Shown here one piece after another: positions 36,432 to 45,719 of a stretch of 64,000 bases of DNA. The notes beneath the pieces are model-generated. The model searched no databases. It saw nothing but the letters and a program-made list of their open reading frames with translations, and was not told the origin of the DNA. How positions within the stretch are numbered: the stretch's first letter is position 1; the number at the start of each line of letters is the position of its first letter. Source of the DNA: Pedobacter cryoconitis (GTDB taxonomy: Bacteria; Bacteroidota; Bacteroidia; Sphingobacteriales; Sphingobacteriaceae); NCBI RefSeq assembly GCF_014207135.1, contig NZ_JACHCC010000003.1, positions 284,701 to 348,700 of the forward strand. The letters run 5' to 3'. Made by a program: the position numbers and the translations under genes.

Positions 36432-37463
36432 TTATTCCTGAAGCAGGATGTCTTTCAGGTCAGCTACCTGGTTACTTTTTAATGAGGATATATCATTCAT
36501 ACCCCCAATTACCATTAAATGACCATATAAACTGACTGCACTTGAATGCTTGCGTGGTGATAGATTAGACTTGATGACTTTAAATTCATGGGTAATGGTA
36601 TTCAGATAAGCTGTCAGACCCTGATTATAATAACCACCGGTTATGAAAATAAGATCACCATATGCGGAAATTCCATTGGCCGTAAGATCTACCGGTGATT
36701 TACATACCAGCTGCCATTTTTGCTGTTGGATATCGTAGGCATAAATGTTTTTGCTGGTCTTGTTTAATTGTGAATTATAACCTCCAAAAACATAGAGAAT
36801 CCCATTAACGACTGTTCCTGAGGTCTGGACTGCTTCAGGCATATCCGGAAGTTTTGTGAAAATATTTGTCAAAGGATCGAATTCATAAAAAGCATTTGTT
36901 GAAACACCCTGAAAACCGGTAGTCACTTTGGTACTGCCACCGAAGATGTACATTTTATTATTCCATACTGCCGAACCTGCATAGGCCCTTGGCATGGGGT
37001 TTTCTATCTTCAGCTGTTCGACTTCCCCGGTTTTAACATCTACTGTCTGAACAGCGCCGAATAAACTAAAATTAATTAAAGAGGTTAGTCCTCCGATAAT
37101 ATAAATTTTATGAGTTGCTGCAATATAGCCAGCAGAAGCCTGTACGACAGGTTTAATTTTGTTGGATAACTGTATCCACTGATCTGAAACTGGATCATAT
37201 TTAAGTGCCTGTCTGCTTAAACCACTTTTTAAAGAGACCCCACCGATAGTATAAGCATAGCTGCTATCAGTAACAGCCGAATGGAATACCAGTGGAAAAG
37301 GCAGACTCCCGGCTTGTCTGAAGATTAATTTTTGAACAGTTGTGTCGGCATCAGCCAGGTAAGGATCTGAATGACTGGTAAATAATTTATTTTCGGGATT
37401 AAGTGCAAATACATTTATATTCGCTATAATCAATATGATTGATAATAGGTATGCGCGTTTCAT
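36432..37463 (-). CDS. Secreted Kelch-repeat protein
   Basis: The 343-residue exported protein (signal MKRAYLLSIILIIANINVFA) has five to six Kelch blades, seen as repeated GG-x-hydrophobic turns with downstream Trp/Tyr: YTIGGVSL, IYIIGGLTS, MYIFGGSTK, LYVFGGYNS, IFITGGYY and LMVIGGMND. It probably folds as a beta-propeller that binds a protein or glycan. It converges on the betaine operon. Confidence 0.85.
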   Translation of the reverse strand: MKRAYLLSIILIIANINVFALNPENKLFTSHSDPYLADADTTVQKLIFRQAGSLPFPLVFHSAVTDSSYAYTIGGVSLKSGLSRQALKYDPVSDQWIQLSNKIKPVVQASAGYIAATHKIYIIGGLTSLINFSLFGAVQTVDVKTGEVEQLKIENPMPRAYAGSAVWNNKMYIFGGSTKVTTGFQGVSTNAFYEFDPLTNIFTKLPDMPEAVQTSGTVVNGILYVFGGYNSQLNKTSKNIYAYDIQQQKWQLVCKSPVDLTANGISAYGDLIFITGGYYNQGLTAYLNTITHEFKVIKSNLSPRKHSSAVSLYGHLMVIGGMNDISSLKSNQVADLKDILLQE

Positions 37464-37624
37464 AGATCGTTTGATTTTTGGAGCCTTATTTTATTCTAAG
37501 TTAATAAATAATGCGCTTGGAAGATAATCTATTGTATTATTCTTTTGTTAAATCGTGTGATTGCTTGTTTTTAAAATATTTACATCAATACATTCGTGCC
37601 TTTTTATATTTTTGATGAATAAAT

Positions 37625-38872
37625 ATGAGCTTTTTATCTCTTCGTCACATGATCAAATATAGTCGTTACACCTTATTGCTGTTGTTATTTGTCTCTGCAG
37701 ATTTTCCGGTTCAGGCACAATTTAAAGGACTTTTAAAAAAAGCAACAGATAAGATCATGAAAATGCAGTCTCCGAAGACCAGTCCGGACAGCAGCAGTAA
37801 CACCATGGAGAACAATGGTCCATCCCCGGCAGAAAATCAAGATGCCCCGGTTAATAAGGCGGTTCAGCCGGCTTTTCCTAAAACTGGTAAAACGGTAAAT
37901 GCGGTAGGGATTACCTATTCGGTTGATTTACTCGCTAACTCGTCGGCCCTTTTACAAAAGCCAGTCATCATCAAAGGACTAAAAATTGCGAAGAGCCAGG
38001 GAATAACAGGCACTGACAGAGAAATTTTAAAACGTGTACTGGAAGATCCTCAGTTATTCGGACAAATCGGAGCGCAGTTAAGTAATGATCCGGCTAATGC
38101 GGCGGGCTTGAATGAGGTATTGGATATTTTACGTCCTGCACAGACTTTCGGGCCGTTGGCGGGCGACTTTCATTATTATATTACCAATAACTATATCCGG
38201 GCAGAATTAGCTGATTCTCCTAACTCTATTGGCAAAAAACTCTTTGATAACCTGGGGGGAGTTATAACCATTGTAGATCTCCGGGCGAAAAAGAGCTATG
38301 CGATTTCAAATTACCTGAATATTGTTCCTGCAGCTGTTGTAGAACAACTTGAAAATTTCCAGTATGCATTTGGTCTTGCTGATTATTATAAAAAAATATT
38401 AAATCAAACAGATATACATCCTTCTCTGATTGGTCCTAAGTTATTTGGTAAATACCAGGCCAGTGGAGTACGTTTAGAACTTCCTGTCAAACCTGGTATC
38501 GGTAAAGACGGTAAGCCAGATGACAGTATGCTTTATCTTCATTGCGTATTTAATGGGAAATGGGAGGATCTGGAAAACAAAAATTACAATCCTAAGTACA
38601 AATTATACCTGGAGATGTATTACTCCCATGAACTGGATAAACTCATTCCTCCAGCCATCACTCAAGGTAAAGGGCTTCTGGGGATAAATGGTTTTTTTGT
38701 GGGATATACCCTAAAAGATGAGAATGGCAGACAAGTGAGCTATGGCATCAAATCTATTGATCCAAGTACAGCTGTAGATGAAGGATTATTAACCCTTCCT
38801 GCCGGATATCCCGAAATGACACACGAAGAACTTGAGACCAGAATATTAAAAAAACTTGGTCTGAAACATTAA
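37625..38872 (+). CDS. Secreted protein of unknown function
   Basis: The 415-residue protein is probably started at Met9 (position 37649, MIKYSRYTLLLLLF), which gives a clean signal peptide ending VQAQ. A Ser/Pro/Asn-rich linker (about 50-95) precedes a globular part. No family is recognised. It has no close partner gene on either side. Confidence 0.65.
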   Translation: MSFLSLRHMIKYSRYTLLLLLFVSADFPVQAQFKGLLKKATDKIMKMQSPKTSPDSSSNTMENNGPSPAENQDAPVNKAVQPAFPKTGKTVNAVGITYSVDLLANSSALLQKPVIIKGLKIAKSQGITGTDREILKRVLEDPQLFGQIGAQLSNDPANAAGLNEVLDILRPAQTFGPLAGDFHYYITNNYIRAELADSPNSIGKKLFDNLGGVITIVDLRAKKSYAISNYLNIVPAAVVEQLENFQYAFGLADYYKKILNQTDIHPSLIGPKLFGKYQASGVRLELPVKPGIGKDGKPDDSMLYLHCVFNGKWEDLENKNYNPKYKLYLEMYYSHELDKLIPPAITQGKGLLGINGFFVGYTLKDENGRQVSYGIKSIDPSTAVDEGLLTLPAGYPEMTHEELETRILKKLGLKH

Positions 38873-39240
38873 TTTTTATGTGCCCCAATATGGAGGGAAT
38901 CTAAGCGATTTGTTACAGAAAAAGTCTTTTAACGGGCTTTTAATACAGATTGATGTCATCTTTTATCGTTTGTTTTATCCATTTTTGTACCCTCATTAAA
39001 CTATATGATGAAATTTACATCTCATCCTACAGTAAGAAAAACAAATTGAGTAATTTAATTAAATATTTTAGGACTGGTTTTTGCAAACGATAACGGGAAG
39101 AATAAACGTGTCGGTCCAGAAACACCTCTTTAATTAAAAAGGTATAATTGTAATAACAGAAAAAAGAACTAAGTTGTGGGTTCCGAATCTGGAACTATGA
39201 ATTGAGTTTTAGCTAAGAATTAATATACGCTGCTATAAAA
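38873..39240. other. Intergenic region before the NRPS gene
   Basis: The 368-bp AT-rich gap presumably holds the promoter of the large synthetase. I could not find a confident -33/-7 pair, hairpin or small gene in it. Confidence 0.3.
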
Positions 39241-42200
39241 ATGAATGAATTAACCGGGCCGTCCAAACAAACTTTAAACTTATTAAGTGCTGTTACGGGA
39301 ACTGTTTATGTGCTGTTGAATAAATATCAGGCCTATCTGAAAGATACTGTCAAGCTTGAGCTGAGCTTTGCCGAGACCGGGAAACCAGGGCTACGCTCAT
39401 CGCCACTTGAATTTCAATATCCATTAGAAAATAACTTGTCTTTCAATGTTTTAACTGAGAAGATTGCACATGCTGTTGAGGCTTATCACGACTTGTCCGA
39501 GGAGAACTTTACACTTCACATCAAATGGATAAGTGATGATCAGGCCAACGATTACCATATAGCCATACATATAGAAAACGGTGATGTTACCGGCTCAGAC
39601 TTTAGTTGTAAGGAGACTGCTTTTTATGCAGTTGTCTTCAAACAGGCACCTAATCACTTTATCACTGTCCTGCAGCAGGTAGCCGAAAATCCGGGAATTC
39701 TGCTCTCTGATCTGATCTTCATGGATGATCAGGAACTGGATCGTCTGGCTGGTTATCAGGCAGGCCTGGTAGATAATAGTGTAGGAACTCCTGAATTGTT
39801 ACATTCTCTATTTGAGCATACTGCATATGCTTTTCCTCAAAATAGGGCAGTTTGTACTGCTAACAGGCAGGTAAGCTACCATGAACTGGATCAGGCAGCT
39901 AATAAACTCGCTGCAGAACTCATAGAAAAAGGGGTAAAAGAAGGTGATTTCGTAGGTATTCTATTGAAACGTTCACCTGAGGTTTACCTCGCGATGCTGG
40001 CTATCCTTAAAGCAGGTGCAGCCTATGTTCCTCTGGATACTGGTTATCCGGAAGACAGGGTGAGCTTTATCCTGGAAGATTGCGGGGCAAAATTCTTATT
40101 AAGCGATGAAATCTGCTCCTCGTCTTTTAAGCTGAGCTGCCAGATTATTACTGTAGATGACAATTCTTTTGAGCTGCATCATCATCATTATGAGGCACCA
40201 GATATAGCTATAACAGTTGCGGATGCAGCTTATATGATTTACACTTCGGGCTCTACAGGCCGGCCAAAAGGGGTAATTATCTCCCATGCTGCGATCAGTA
40301 ACCTGGTTAAAGGAGAAGAACGTTTGTTTGAAGTGGGGCCTCATGATAAAGTTGCACAGGTTTTTTCTGTCGCTTTTGATGCTTCTTTAGAAGAAATCTG
40401 GCTTGCTTTCCGTTCGGGCGCCACTTTATTCCCTGTTTCTGAAGCTGTAATGCATTCAGGTGCTGATCTGAGTGATTATATTTTAAAATATCAGCTGACG
40501 GTGCTGTCTACAGTGCCGACTATGTTATCGATGATGCAGTATCCACTGCCTTCTTTACGTTTACTGATATTAGGCGGAGAAAACTGTCCACATGAATTAT
40601 TATTACCATGGCATAGCCATAGCCTGCGTATTGTAAATACTTATGGCCCTACGGAAGCTACTGTAATTGCTACTTATGCTGATTTTGATCCTCTGCATAA
40701 GATCACTATTGGTAAACCTGCAGTTAATTATAATACTTATATACTGGATGAACAGCAATTACCAGTACCTATAGGTGTACCTGGAGAATTATGTATTGGC
40801 GGACCGGGCCTGGCCATTGGTTATTTGCACCAGCCTGAACTAACTGCCGAAAAGTTTATCCAGCCAGTTTTTCCGCTCCCTGAAAATATGCCCCGTTGTT
40901 TATACCGGAGCGGCGATCTTGCCCGTTTCAACGATGACGGTAATATAGAATTTCTGGGACGTATAGATCTTCAGGTAAAACTAAGAGGGTACAGGATCGA
41001 GCTATCTGAGATTGAATCGCAATTATTGCAGATTGACAGTATCAAGAATGCTGTTGTCGCTGTAAAGGAGGATGAGCAAAAGGTGCAACGTCTGGTTGCT
41101 TACCTGATCCTTAAAGGAGAAAAAGATACTTTTAATGAGGAAGTCTGCAAAACGCAGCTTAAATCCAGGCTCGCACCCTATATGGTGCCTGCTGTATTTG
41201 TGCTGATGGATGCTTTTCCTTTGCTTGCCAGTGGTAAAGTGGATAGAAAACTTTTACCTCAGCCTGCAAGACAACAACATAAAACTGAAGGCCGTAAACT
41301 GGTTGGAGCAAGAACGGAGACAGAAGCGATGCTGCTGACCGTATGGAAGAAATACTTTGAGCCGCAGGAAGTATCTGTGACGGATGATTTCTTTGACCTT
41401 GGCGGACATTCGCTGGTTGCTTCAATGATGGTTTCTGAACTGCGTAAAACAGGTGCTGCTGCACAGATATCTGTGCAGGACATTTATACCTGCCGCACCC
41501 TGCAAAAGTTAGCGGCAAAGATCGAAACTATCGCAGATGATCAGGAACATTCTTCACAGGAAAAGACCGAACCGGTAGTAAGACTGAAAGTTTCTGGTTT
41601 TCAGAAGGCACTGACCTCAGGTATACAACTGATCAGTGTGCTGGTTTTCTTTATGATAGGTTCGGCAGGATTAATGGGGCCGTTTATAGTGAGACATTTT
41701 GGATCAGCTACCAATGTATATGACCTGCTTATTTATGGGGTGGTAGGCTTCTCTGGTATATTTTTCTCTATTATCTTACTTTCTATTATAGCTAAGTGGG
41801 TTCTGATCGGTAAGTTCAAAGCAGGCAGGTATCCGCTCTGGGGCTGGTATTTTCTTCGTTTCTGGATTGTGAAAAAGCTGATTGACCTGAGTCCGATTGG
41901 TATTCTGAGCGGAACTCCATTTTTAAAATGGTATTTCAGTCTGATGGGTGCAAAGATCGGGAAGAGAGTGTTTCTTGGATCGGACAGGATCAGGGTATTT
42001 GACCTGCTGAGTATAGGGGATGGCTCCAGTATTTCTAAAGAAGCACACCTTCTGGGTTACAAAATTGAGGATGGGGCGCTGATTATCGGAAGCTTAACTA
42101 TTGGTGAAAACTGTTTTGTGGGTACGCGTTCGGTTATTTCGTGCGGAGCTGTGATGGAGGATGGATCGTCTGTTGGTGAGTTGTCTCAGGTTCAGTCTGA

Positions 42201-43710
42201 TACAGCTATACCTGCCGGGGCCCACTGGAAAGGTACCCCTGCGGTACCTGCCGGAATTCATAAGCCAGCTGAAACCTTTAAATTCTCCGGACAGAATAAG
42301 CCGATGAATTTTGCGCTTTATGTTACGCTGCTTATTGTTACATTAGGTTTTGTATTCCTTTTTCCTTTTGGACTGAGTATTCCGTTTATAGCCATCTATT
42401 ATGAAGTAATTATATCCTTTGGACTGGGCTGGGCTATTGCCTTGTCTATACCAATTTCGGCTATGTACATTATCATTTACTGTTCATCGGTAGCTTTATT
42501 TAAGTGGCTGGTTATTGGTAAACTGGAAGAAGAAGCATTTAGTATATATAGCTTTAAATACATCAGGAAATGGGTAGTTGATTCACTGATGAATATGAGC
42601 CTGACTTATTTCAGGTCTGTTTATGCGACGATCTATCTTTCTTCATGGCTAAGACTGATGGGGACAAGAATCGGTAAAGCCACTGAAATTTCGACAGTGA
42701 ATCAGATTACCACTGATCTGGTTAAAATCGGAGCTGGAAGTTTTCTGGCTGACTCTGTGAGTTTAGGTTCTCCTGAAGTACATCAGGGAACGATGTATCT
42801 GCGTCGTATTACCATCGGGAATAAAACCTTCATTGGTAACAGTGCTGTAATCTCTTCGGGAGATACGATAGGAAGTAACTGCCTGATCGGGGTTTTATCT
42901 ACACCGCCGGCAAATGTTGAACGTAAGTATATTAATGATTCTTCATGGCTGGGGGCTCCGCCGATGTATCTGCCTAAACGCCAGGAAAGCGTAAAGTTTC
43001 CTGATGATTTAACTTTCAGACCAACCAATAAATTATATATGCAACGTGGTATTATTGAGTTATTCAAAATCACGTTACCTTATGCAATTACATCGACTAT
43101 ATTACTGTTGTTTTATTATTTCATAGATAATTTCTATGATCATTCCGACAGACATATCATTCATACACTTTGCATAGCACCATTTTTGCTCCTGGTACTC
43201 ATTAAACTTTCTGCTTTACTGACTATTCTGTTTAAGAAGATATTGATCGGTACTTATAAGCCTTCTAACAAACCTTTATGGAGCATGTTTGTCTGGAAAA
43301 ATGAGCTGGTGAATTCGCTGTGTGAAAATATGGTTTATCCATTACTGGTTAATTCACTGCTGGGAACACCATTTGCACCGATATTCTTCAGGATGATGGG
43401 TTGCGAAATAGGAAAAGATGTATATATGGACACCAGTGAAATTACTGAGTTTGATCTGGTTCATGTGGGAGATCATGTGGCTATCAATCATATGTGCACT
43501 TTACAGACCCACTTGTTTGAAGACCGGGTCATGAAAATGGCTCATCTGCATATTGGTGATTACTGTAATATCGGCGCGATGAGTGTCGTGTTATATGACT
43601 CTACTATTGAAGAGGGAGCGACCTTACAGGCACTATCTTTAGTCATGAAAGGGGAGACTATCCCAAAACATACACAGTGGGCTGGTTCGCCTGCGAAATT
43701 CGTAAAATAA
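39241..43710 (+). CDS. Single-module membrane NRPS of the poly-lysine-synthetase (Pls) type
   Basis: The 1489-residue protein has a short N-terminal region (1-175), then an adenylation domain (about 180-670) with AYMIYTSGSTGRPKG, FDAS (Asp380), NTYGPTE and GKVDRK (Lys666). A carrier domain follows with Ser724 in DLGGHSL. From about 790 to the end is a 700-residue terminal domain of six or more membrane helices alternating with three left-handed beta-helix blocks (IGKRVFLGS, IGNKTFIGN, IGDYCNIGA). This is the architecture of NRPS_term_dom proteins, including epsilon-poly-L-lysine synthetase; there is no normal condensation or thioesterase domain. The specificity code by hand alignment is DAESIGTVIK, near a recalled lysine code, so a basic amino-acid homopolymer is plausible. 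No accessory gene is adjacent. Confidence 0.88.
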   Translation: MNELTGPSKQTLNLLSAVTGTVYVLLNKYQAYLKDTVKLELSFAETGKPGLRSSPLEFQYPLENNLSFNVLTEKIAHAVEAYHDLSEENFTLHIKWISDDQANDYHIAIHIENGDVTGSDFSCKETAFYAVVFKQAPNHFITVLQQVAENPGILLSDLIFMDDQELDRLAGYQAGLVDNSVGTPELLHSLFEHTAYAFPQNRAVCTANRQVSYHELDQAANKLAAELIEKGVKEGDFVGILLKRSPEVYLAMLAILKAGAAYVPLDTGYPEDRVSFILEDCGAKFLLSDEICSSSFKLSCQIITVDDNSFELHHHHYEAPDIAITVADAAYMIYTSGSTGRPKGVIISHAAISNLVKGEERLFEVGPHDKVAQVFSVAFDASLEEIWLAFRSGATLFPVSEAVMHSGADLSDYILKYQLTVLSTVPTMLSMMQYPLPSLRLLILGGENCPHELLLPWHSHSLRIVNTYGPTEATVIATYADFDPLHKITIGKPAVNYNTYILDEQQLPVPIGVPGELCIGGPGLAIGYLHQPELTAEKFIQPVFPLPENMPRCLYRSGDLARFNDDGNIEFLGRIDLQVKLRGYRIELSEIESQLLQIDSIKNAVVAVKEDEQKVQRLVAYLILKGEKDTFNEEVCKTQLKSRLAPYMVPAVFVLMDAFPLLASGKVDRKLLPQPARQQHKTEGRKLVGARTETEAMLLTVWKKYFEPQEVSVTDDFFDLGGHSLVASMMVSELRKTGAAAQISVQDIYTCRTLQKLAAKIETIADDQEHSSQEKTEPVVRLKVSGFQKALTSGIQLISVLVFFMIGSAGLMGPFIVRHFGSATNVYDLLIYGVVGFSGIFFSIILLSIIAKWVLIGKFKAGRYPLWGWYFLRFWIVKKLIDLSPIGILSGTPFLKWYFSLMGAKIGKRVFLGSDRIRVFDLLSIGDGSSISKEAHLLGYKIEDGALIIGSLTIGENCFVGTRSVISCGAVMEDGSSVGELSQVQSDTAIPAGAHWKGTPAVPAGIHKPAETFKFSGQNKPMNFALYVTLLIVTLGFVFLFPFGLSIPFIAIYYEVIISFGLGWAIALSIPISAMYIIIYCSSVALFKWLVIGKLEEEAFSIYSFKYIRKWVVDSLMNMSLTYFRSVYATIYLSSWLRLMGTRIGKATEISTVNQITTDLVKIGAGSFLADSVSLGSPEVHQGTMYLRRITIGNKTFIGNSAVISSGDTIGSNCLIGVLSTPPANVERKYINDSSWLGAPPMYLPKRQESVKFPDDLTFRPTNKLYMQRGIIELFKITLPYAITSTILLLFYYFIDNFYDHSDRHIIHTLCIAPFLLLVLIKLSALLTILFKKILIGTYKPSNKPLWSMFVWKNELVNSLCENMVYPLLVNSLLGTPFAPIFFRMMGCEIGKDVYMDTSEITEFDLVHVGDHVAINHMCTLQTHLFEDRVMKMAHLHIGDYCNIGAMSVVLYDSTIEEGATLQALSLVMKGETIPKHTQWAGSPAKFVK

Positions 43711-43713
43711 TCT

Positions 43714-43750
43714 AATACAGAAGGGTGCTTTTCAGGCACCCTTCTGTATT
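43714..43750 (+). terminator. Hairpin after the NRPS gene
   Basis: A perfect 15-bp stem (AATACAGAAGGGTGC and complement) with a 7-nt loop begins 4 bp after the NRPS stop. There is no T-run directly after it, so it may act as a 3' stabilising structure as well as a terminator. Confidence 0.6.
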
Positions 43751-43885
43751 CAGCTAAATCCAGACCCCACTCTTTTTTTTATTGTTCTTGATCAGCCTGA
43801 TCCAGGCCAGATAGATTTGCATTAAGTTCACCGACCTTTTTACTAGCTGTTCACCTTAACTCAGGGATTGAGCTGATTGGTAAAT

Positions 43886-43982
43886 GGTTCAGCTTTCGTT
43901 CGGGTTTTCTTCAGATCCATTCGAAGCATCTCCGAACAATCTCCGAACAATCTCCGAACGATCTCCGAACGAAGTCCAAACC
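43886..43982. repeat. Imperfect inverted repeat enclosing four 11-bp tandem repeats
   Basis: Four consecutive 11-bp units (consensus NATCTCCGAAC) run from 43927 to 43970. They are flanked by an imperfect 18-bp inverted repeat (43886-43903 and 43965-43982) sharing the core TTCGTTCGG / CCGAACGAA. The whole would form a structured non-coding element. The gap 43751-44146 has nothing else recognisable. Confidence 0.75.
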
Positions 43983-44146
43983 AAATAGTACGAAAACCCA
44001 TTGATGACTATATCGTTTATCAAAACTAAAAGGGAATTATTTTATAGAAAAACCAGCACATGGATTGAATCCTGATTTAATTCATACAATAAAAAAAGGT
44101 ATATGTTTTAATATAATTTTCTATTGAAATATGTTTAGGTTTGTCG

Positions 44147-44578
44147 ATGCTTATTTTTTTAACGCTGTTGAATACTGTTATTTTTGTTTTCTTATCACTG
44201 ATGCACATCTATTGGGCATTTGGTGGACAAATGGGGAAAGATGCTGCTGTGCCCACTATTGACAGTGGTGAAAAACTATTTATTCCCAGTAGCTTTGGAA
44301 CTCTTATTGTCGCTGCGGGCCTGTTAGTTTTTGCACTGATTAATCTCTTTGCCTATGTGATATCAGCAGGCTTTATAAACATTCAGTATATCCGGTATGG
44401 GATACTTGGAGTTGGATTCGTTTTTCTATTGCGTGCAACTGGTGACTTTAATTATGTGGGCCTGATGAAAAAGCATAAAGACACGGTTTTCGCAAAAATG
44501 GATACTAGGTTTTATGCCCCTTTGTGCTTATCTCTTTTTCTTTCTCATCTGTTGATATTTATAACTATTACATCATAA
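44147..44578 (+). CDS. DUF3995-family membrane protein
   Basis: The 143-residue integral membrane protein has four hydrophobic helices. It starts MLIFLTLLNTVIFVFLSLMHIYWAFGG, and the pattern HIYWAFGG followed by a central GTLIVAAGLL and a LRATGDFNYVGL motif is that of DUF3995. ATG at 44147 is preferred; a TTG two codons upstream extends the frame. The function is unknown. Confidence 0.8.
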   Translation: MLIFLTLLNTVIFVFLSLMHIYWAFGGQMGKDAAVPTIDSGEKLFIPSSFGTLIVAAGLLVFALINLFAYVISAGFINIQYIRYGILGVGFVFLLRATGDFNYVGLMKKHKDTVFAKMDTRFYAPLCLSLFLSHLLIFITITS

Positions 44579-44678
44579 TTCAGATTCAGTTCATCCGGAT
44601 TCAAAAAGAAAACATCATTTTCCTACCTTTAAATAATTTTTCGGGGATTACCCGAAAAATGAATATTATCTTATTTAT

Positions 44679-45719
44679 ATGCTTCGGAAGACTGGTTTTG
44701 TTGGTTTTATAATCTGCTGTCTCGTACTGAGCTGTGTGGTGGGGTGTAAGAAAAAAAAATCTACAGCACGTACTGCATTTTACTATTGGAAAACTACTTT
44801 TACACTCGATAAGACACAAAGCTCGCTTTTGAAAGCTGCCGCAGATAACCGGCTTTACCTTCGGTTTTTTGATGTTGCCTGGAATGATACCAGAAAAGAA
44901 GTTCTGCCGGTTGGGATTATCACCTTGAAACAGAATGTCCGCGAGTTTCGGATCACCCCTGTAATTTATATTACTAATAAAATTTTTGAAAACCTGGCTG
45001 TTGACCAGGTTACGCCACTGGCTCAAAAAGTAAATCAGCTGGTCAATGATATTGCCGGACAGAACCATATTCCTTACCAGAGTATACAGATAGATTGTGA
45101 TTGGACCATAGGCACTAAGAATCGCTATTTTGCTTTTCTGAAAGCGTTTAAATCATTAAATAAGAAGTCGCTTGAAGCAACGATCCGTTTACACCAGGTT
45201 AAGTATGCTGACCGTACCGGAGTACCGCCGGTAGATAAGGGATTATTGATGTTTTATAATATGGGAAAAATATCAGCAAACCTTAAACAGGCAAACTCAA
45301 TTTACAATGCTGCCGATGCAGAAAAATATGTACGTTATCTGCCAACTTATAAATTGCCACTTGATATCGCGCTGCCTTTATTCTCCTGGACGATACAGAT
45401 CAGAGAAGGAAAGGTGATCCAGATTTACGGAAAAATAGGGCAGAAAGAATTAGCTGATAAAACGAATTTTGAGCAAACTGCTCAACCGAATATTTACAAA
45501 GCGAATAAAAGCTTTTATCTTTCGGGAATTTATATCAGGGAGAATGATTTATTAAAACTGGAAATCTTAACTCAAAAACAGCTTAATGAGGCTGCCGGAC
45601 AAGTCTCCAGACACCTTGCACATCTTGAAAAACGAAATATTATATATTATGAACTATCAACCATCGCTGCTTCTGCGCTTGAAGCAAAAGATCTCGAAGA
45701 AGTTTCTGCTCATTTTTAG
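44679..45719 (+). CDS. Lipoprotein of unknown function
   Basis: The 346-residue lipoprotein has a signal ending VVGC (Cys23), followed by a KKKK stretch. Alternating beta strands and helices (RLYLRFFDVAW, TPVIYITN, IQIDCDWTIG, LEATIRLHQ, GLLMFYNMG) suggest a TIM-barrel-like, glycosidase-like fold, but no catalytic motif is certain. The last 71 bp overlap the start of the next gene in another frame. Confidence 0.65.
   Translation: MLRKTGFVGFIICCLVLSCVVGCKKKKSTARTAFYYWKTTFTLDKTQSSLLKAAADNRLYLRFFDVAWNDTRKEVLPVGIITLKQNVREFRITPVIYITNKIFENLAVDQVTPLAQKVNQLVNDIAGQNHIPYQSIQIDCDWTIGTKNRYFAFLKAFKSLNKKSLEATIRLHQVKYADRTGVPPVDKGLLMFYNMGKISANLKQANSIYNAADAEKYVRYLPTYKLPLDIALPLFSWTIQIREGKVIQIYGKIGQKELADKTNFEQTAQPNIYKANKSFYLSGIYIRENDLLKLEILTQKQLNEAAGQVSRHLAHLEKRNIIYYELSTIAASALEAKDLEEVSAHF

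Noticed and set aside
41159-41518. 119-residue minus-strand frame inside the NRPS gene, and similar shadow frames elsewhere
   Set aside because: It is fully contained in a well-supported coding region, with unlike composition and no recognisable motif.
43927-43970. Short regular repeats considered as CRISPR
   Set aside because: Units are 11 bp and contiguous, with no spacers and no cas genes in the window.
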